DNA from: Thunnus maccoyii
Taxonomy: Eukaryota; Chordata; Actinopteri; Scombriformes; Scombridae
Direction: 5' to 3'
Length of the DNA stretch: 64,000 nt
Assembly: GCF_910596095.1 (NCBI RefSeq)
Contig: NC_056545.1
Location: forward strand, 5,130,001 to 5,194,000
Each line of letters begins with the position of its first letter. Within the stretch, counting starts at the first letter, position 1. Made by a program: the position numbers and the translations under genes. The notes under the pieces are model-generated. The model saw only the letters and a program-made list of their open reading frames with translations. It made no database searches and had not been told where the DNA came from. This document shows, piece by piece, positions 58,402-64,000 of the stretch.

Positions 58402-59223
58402 CTGCAACGACAAAGAAACATCAGTGATGCATATGCGGAGGGAGGAAGATGAGGTATGACTTCACTGGAGTTGGAAGGGAAATCCAGTAACCGAGAAACC
58501 GCGGCAGAGAAAATTACTTTCCGAATCACAAAGAGCCTTCAGGGTATGTGCTGATGAGGAGATGGCGGTGATGGGGTGGACAGTTTTTGGCCAGAAAAAA
58601 GGGAAAACAGGGACTGTAAATATTAAACTTTGAGCTATTTAAAGAAGCTGGTCTTACTTCGGTTTGACCACGAAACTGAAATCCATCTCTTCAGTCTCAT
58701 TTTTGCCATCTGCTTGTGATACTTTCTAAGATACCACATTTAGATCTTCTCATTTCTCCCGTTTACACTCAATAAATCTATAGAACAAAACAATAATTGT
58801 GGATAAATCTTTTAATTACTTCTTCCAAGCTCTTCTTGACACCCCCCCCCCCCCCCCCCCTCCTAAAGAATCCCTGAGAGGTTCATGTGCACATACTCAT
58901 GTCATATTTGAATTATTCATGTCTATGTCAATACAATAAAAAATGCAGGAAGCTTTGACTAAAGGATGTGGGCAGCAGCTCACTAAGAGCCTTCATCAGA
59001 TATAATCTGCCACAGAACATTCAGACCGGCTCATATCAGCGTTATATCAAGAACAAGAACGCAGTGAAGTGATGACTGTCAAGATATTTTAATACAAACT
59101 GTTGAAGCTTGAAGAAGACACAGAGTGAATAAATGAAAACTGAAAGCTTCCAGTTTTTCTTTAAAGGATAATTACAGCTGTAGCTTTGATCATAATTTCC
59201 ATCAGTTATGATGACTAATCTTA
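58402..59223 (-). other. vps37d upstream intron, nothing recognised
   Basis: Non-coding AT-rich DNA with a run of about 20 C at 58842-58860. No further vps37d exon found. Confidence 0.4.
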
Positions 59224-60007
59224 CTTAAATAGGTAAGACTGTAAGTGCATTTCGAGGCTCTGAGGATTTCCTTAAAGGATAATTCTGGGTTTTATTGTCT
59301 TAATAGTTTTGGTCATCGTTTCTAATAGGATGACTGCAAACAAGAAAGTATTTGCTGAGATCTGGAAACACGTAACACCGCTACGCCTGAGTCGGGGCAA
59401 GAAACACAAGCAGTCAGACAGGCTGTAAACAAACCGACAGATCACCTAAAACGCTTATAATCCCTCGTTTCACAGGAAACATGTGAGCACATAAATAATA
59501 CGTTCATGCTTGCTCTTTGTTTAAGCATTTTCCTATTATTTGATGCAAAATCAGATATTGGATCTTTCACAAACATCTGTTTCCCAGTCAGAGTTATGAC
59601 TTTAAATAACTGTAGATGGGGGGGATAGGAAGGAGCTGGAGACTGGTAATTACAGTACCTACCATGTGACATAAACGTGGCAAAAGTACGGCAGGTTTAA
59701 AGTCGGACCAGGAAGTCGGTTTATAAACTGTGATGACTGTTTCCAACAGATAGTTTGTCTTCTAAACATGTTTGTCTAACCTCGAAGTTTGCTTACAACT
59801 TCTATGATGAGCCGTTTGACGTCTTTTAATGATGTCATTACTCTCTCAGATGTAAGCAGTTCACTTGGCAAAGGGCAATGTTTTTATAAGCAATAGACAT
59901 TCAACTATAAAAATGTGACCAAAGTTGTAAAAAAAAAAAAAAGTTGAAAGACCCTTTAAGGAAATCCTCAGAGCCTTGAACTGCACTAACAAATCTTCCT
60001 TATTTAA
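59224..60007. mobile_element. Non-autonomous element with about 58-bp terminal inverted repeats
   Basis: Left arm 'cttaaataggtaagactg...ttcgaggctctgaggatttccttaaagg'; right arm 'cctttaaggaaatcctcagagccttgaa...cttccttatttaag'. The core stretch 'ggctctgaggatttccttaaagg' matches exactly between arms apart from orientation. TTAA tetranucleotides bound both an inner unit (59272-59959) and the outer arms, so this may be a piggyBac-like MITE nested in, or extended by, a second inverted repeat. No ORF with transposase features. Confidence 0.6.
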
Positions 60008-60243
60008 GAATATCTCCTAAGGACATGGCATATGTTAACTTAAAAACTCTTTCTTTCTAATGAAAATGATAAATATCTAAGATCAGGGCGGCAACCATGA
60101 ACCACAACGTCTCAGATCAGGACAGGGATCTTTGTTGCATGTCGTTCCCCGTCTCTCTCTGTCTCCTCTCATTTCCTCTCTACTGTTGGCCATCTAACAA
60201 AGACATAAAACGCCCCCCCCAAAAAAAGATCTGGGAATATTAA

Positions 60244-60338
60244 ACTTGGCAAGTATGTCATTATCACTGAGGGAAAAGATGGCCAAAACTACAAAAATAA
60301 ACCTTAAAGTTGTAATAAAAATGGATTTAATCCTTTAA
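60244..60338 (-). mobile_element. Fragment of the same family as the inner unit at 59272-59959
   Basis: 'gaaaagatggccaaaactac', 'aaaaataaaccttaaagttg' and a terminal 'cctttaa' (TTAA at 60335-60338) resemble the opposite end of that family. The other end is missing. Confidence 0.4.
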
Positions 60339-62508
60339 GATCTGGCTTTTGATGGGATTTCTGCTGGTTTCAGCTTGAAGTGTCCTTATATCTGCTTACA
60401 ACTACATTATAGTGTCTTATAGACCATTAAATGTTTGAATACTGCTTATAAACGCTACATAAGGGGATTTAAAGTGAATCGTTACCACCGACAACCATCA
60501 GATACAAGCAGAAAAGGGCATGGCCGGCCTGATAAATATGTAAAAGTGTGGTTCTGTCACACACACACACACAGCATGTGTTGGCCTCCTGGGCGTTGCT
60601 GTTGGTCATCATTATGAGCAGGCTTGACCCAGCTGACTGGAAAGTGTCTCTTGTCCCTCCGAGAGACACTGTGACAGCCACGCTAACCCCTCCCCATCCA
60701 CCCCCCCCAACAAGTCAGACAGGGTTCAGTAGAGACTGGGGGGCAAATAAAGGTCACAGTAATGACTCTAATACCTCTAAGCCCACCCACCCCCACCCCC
60801 CCAGAGGAAAATCTCCACCCCCTATCTAGACAGATAGAGGGGGGAAAAATGGACAATGTGTGCAGGCACTTTTGTATGCCTTGCATTTCCAGTCAAGACC
60901 GTCTTGTTAAATGTTCCCTGCTTGTCACTGAAGTATGGTAATGCAGTTTGGCAGTCAAATCATGCACCCAGATCTTTAGACGATAAAATTCACTTTTAAA
61001 AAGAACAGCAGAAAAACATTACGGCTTCGACAAACCTCTTTCTTTGATGCCGCAGAGTACGTTCTGCTCTCTATAACGCCTTCCCCTCAGCATTAATAAT
61101 CTAACGCCAAGTTTTAGGCCGCCGTCGACTCCGGCGGAGTCGAACACAAGCATTAAGGAGCGGCCTCGCTCGTGACCCCACACTTCAGATGTTGCAGATG
61201 AGGGAGGGAGGGGGGGGGTGTAATGAGAGGTGACAGCCAGGCAAACAAATACTCCTACAGCAGCTGTATGTGACCTACATTTTAGGAGGTGGAGAGCGAC
61301 AGGGGCGGGGGGTGGGTGGGTGGGGGAGTGGACCTGGAGGCCAATGTTATGCAGCGCCGTGCTAACAAGTGAATGGTGTCACTGGTGGAGTAACACATTT
61401 CGTCAGGGAGCTGTTATGAGATGATGGGGAGTGGAGGTAGTCATACTGCAGATGCTGTAAAGATGAGAAACACTGCTTTCAGCTGCTGTGAGAGAACTGC
61501 ACCGACTGTTGTCTTGTTTTTTTTTTTTATTATTATTCCAAAGATTTAGACTCAAACACAAAAAAGATGAAAAGATCTTTTGCTGTCAGGGCTCCCTGAC
61601 TCTGGAGTTACTTTCCTGAGGAGTTCAGTCTTTGCTCTTAAATCACTTTTCAGAAAAGCTTTACAGTGATTTTATTTATTTATTTGTGTGGTTTTTTTTC
61701 ATTTTTAAATCAGTGTTGTTGGAAATGAATGTACTGTATAAATAAAGTTGATCATTCTTATTAACTTCAAAAACATAACATTGAAGGATTACTTCCTACT
61801 CTTATTGTTCAGCAAGACTAAAAAGTGTACAGCCCCTCTAGTGGCCCCTCTAGAAGCCTCGATGGTTATTCAATGCCACGGAACAAAAGTTTTGGAAGGA
61901 AAAAAAGCACGATGACAGATTTATCCTCAGTTTTCCCTCCATGGAGATCACGAATATCCGCAGCAAATTTCATGTAAAAATCAAGATACCTCGCCAAAAC
62001 AACAGAGTGCTCATCAAGGGAGATTTCTGAGCTGATGGGAAAACAAGATTTAAAAAAACAACAACAAAATAATCCAGAATTAACATCTTTGGGAACAGCT
62101 GGATGAACAGGAGGATGGACATACAGACGGACAGATGGACTAACTGTCGCGGCCTCCTGTTGGCCCTGCTGCTTAACGGTCAGTCCTCCCAAATTATGGG
62201 TAACATACTTTCCCACTTACCCCTCGTGGCATCTGTCCACGCATATAGTTTATTTGCTCAGGTTTTCAGAAATCTGCCTGTAAAAAGTGTTTTTATTGGA
62301 ACTAGTTTTTTTTTTTCAACTGAAGAAATAGTCACCATGAAAACTGCTGTTTCAGAGGATTAACCTCGAATAACAGCGAACCCGTTTCTGGAAGGAGACG
62401 TTTCTGTCATCTCTCCTACATAAATGAAATCCCATTCACCTCCACTGTAGTGAGGAAGAGATTTCTCAAGAGCTCGATAAATTAAAAAAAAAAAGCAACT
62501 TAATAGTG
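60339..62508. other. vps37d upstream intron with G/C-rich tracts
   Basis: No exon found. (CA)n at 60560-60574. C-rich tract at 60782-60802 and G-rich tracts at 61202-61219 and 61302-61326 with quadruplex-forming pattern. A LINE-like tail lies near 61665-61755 ('tactgtataaataaagttga'). A 116-codon minus-strand ORF (61866-62216) is unrecognised. Confidence 0.35.
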
Positions 62509-63103
62509 TAGATTAGTATATTGTAGATTAATCTCATTTGCTTGATGAATCAAATCCAAATTCCAGTTTTCAAATGTGAGGATTTACTAGTTTTCTCTTT
62601 TTTGCGACTGACGTTTTATTGGATTTCAATCATACAACCTGCAAAAACACATTAAAAAGAGACACAAATAAATAAATAAAAAGAGCAACACAAATTGAAG
62701 CTGTGTAAATAATAAGTTTCGGTGTCACATGAGGCTGAACATAGTTAAGAAAAGTTCCTCTTTTCATGTGGTACTTCTCTAATCTACCCATCAAGGAAAA
62801 TGATACCTTTTTATATGATTAATGTGGTAATCAGTTTTTCTGTGATTTTCATTCATTCATTCATTTAAAGGGAACAATGCAACATTAACATTTGTACATC
62901 AGTGTAAATTGTCGGGGTTATCTGTGACTAATATCATTGTACATTGAATATTTTGGGGTTTTAAACTGTTGGTCGCACAAAAAGTGAAATCTGAGGACGT
63001 CAGATTGGATTCTGGAAAATAGTAAACACTATTTCACAGCATTTCTACAAAAGATACTTGACGGTTTAATTAATAACAAAAGAATCATTAATTGCAGCCC
63101 TAA
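62509..63103 (-). repeat. 'GCTGCAACTA' element, antisense, interrupted
   Basis: 'gtagattaatctcatttgct...tcaaatgtgaggatttacta' (62509-62612), then unrelated sequence to about 62945, then 'ttggggttttaaactgttgg...gaatcattaattgcagcccta'. The family order is preserved on either side, so the middle is an insertion. Confidence 0.5.
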
Positions 63104-63858
63104 TATTTATATATATATATGTGGATTGATCCAGATATGTTGGAATTTCACAGTTTGATCAGAAACATATTCCTTTGAAGAACATGATTAATTTAATAAG
63201 GTGAACAAGAGGGATTAGATATGTCTTCTAATGTACAATATTTAAGTAAACTGGAGTTGTTTTCTGTCTCTTTCATCTCAGCCTTGACCAGATTACACCA
63301 ACCAAAACAAACATGTTTCTAAAGATCACGCTGTTGTGCTGCGGGAGATCTGTACTCATTAAAAGTTGAAGAGCCTGTTCCCACAACAACAAAATCAAAT
63401 GGACTGTCAAGCATCAATTCCCCAGAAGCTCCGACTGTCACGACGCCCGGTCAGGTCTGGTTCAGAGTCAGCGTTAAAATCCTTCGACAGTGATCTGAGA
63501 CGATGTGGAGTCAAAACCTACATCTTGTTCTTGGAGGACTTGTGCTGCGGGAAACCCTGATTGATGTGACATTTGGCGTGAACACACTGTGCGGGCTAAG
63601 CAGCAACCTCTCAGCAAACAGCTGATGTCAACATATTAATAGGCCCTGCTGAGGCTACAAGAGACCCCGTAAACACTGAGATACAAGTCCAGGAGAAATA
63701 AATTCACACGTCTCAGACTGCAGACAGAAGCTGTAATCAGTAGTTTAGTGGCTCTGCTACTTCTTACGTGATCTAGTCCCTAAGTGCTCGCTGTGAGAAA
63801 CCTTACAACCTACAACATACTGCATCTAACACACACTATCAAAGGTACGGGTTGCTTT
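63104..63858. other. vps37d upstream intron, nothing recognised
   Basis: A short (TA)n at 63109-63120, otherwise unique-looking sequence. No exon of vps37d identified. Confidence 0.35.
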
Positions 63859-64000
63859 TAGGGCTGCAATGAATGATTATTATTATTTAAAATTGTTAAA
63901 AATGGCATTCACAATTTATCAGAGCCCACAGCAGAGTCTTGTACCGAAAGCTTTGAAGCTTTGTTTGTTGCTGTTGATGTTATTTGAATGGCAAAATCAG
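63859..64000 (+). repeat. 'GCTGCAACTA' element, 5' part, cut by the window edge
   Basis: Starts 'agggctgcaatgaatgatta' (the first a is 63860) and continues 'aaaaatggcattcacaattt'. It runs off the right edge. Confidence 0.55.

Overview
This is nuclear DNA from a teleost fish, most likely a percomorph. The genes are intron-split vertebrate genes, and the space between them is full of repeat types typical of teleosts: hAT and piggyBac-like MITEs, a Tc1 remnant, a Penelope-like fragment, LINE tails, tRNA-derived SINEs and microsatellites. There are no operons, phage, CRISPR arrays or other prokaryotic features. Protein-family comparisons were made from memory; no database search was possible.

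Layout. (1) About 1-2.75 kb: the head of a minus-strand gene that leaves the window to the left. A CpG-rich promoter and a 21-nt coding exon (MQPPPRK, then a consensus donor) fit the start of an FCHSD1/FCHSD2 F-BAR/SH3 adaptor. (2) 2.8-8.4 kb: AT-rich repeats, including a local tandem duplication and a hAT MITE with a perfect 8-bp target duplication. (3) 8.54-18.19 kb, plus strand: complete foxred1. Eleven coding exons, all with consistent splice phases, give a 501-residue mitochondrial FAD oxidoreductase/complex I assembly factor; the 3' UTR runs to about 19.22 kb. (4) 19.7-27.2 kb: SINE, Penelope fragment, deleted Tc1 element, and a diverged tandem array broken by three later insertions. (5) 27.3-30.4 kb, plus strand: kcnj1 (Kir1.1/ROMK class inward rectifier), essentially one large coding exon with a candidate short upstream coding exon. 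(6) 30.4-43 kb: repeats only, including a LINE reverse-transcriptase relic and nested piggyBac-like elements. (7) 43-64 kb, minus strand: the 3' part of a VPS37 gene, best matched to vps37d (ESCRT-I). The last coding exon is at 45435-45980 and the preceding exon at 58319-58401, in phase across a 12.3-kb intron. The 5' exons lie beyond the right edge.

The genes are unrelated in function: an endocytic adaptor, a mitochondrial assembly factor, an epithelial K+ channel and an ESCRT-I subunit. No new multi-gene system is visible. The most interesting signals are in the Kir channel (pH-gate lysine replaced by valine, unusual residue after the selectivity filter, lost endocytic motif, hidden first exon), a transposon whose end may supply the foxred1 intron 1 branch point, and several insertions whose pre-insertion state can be read from the sequence.
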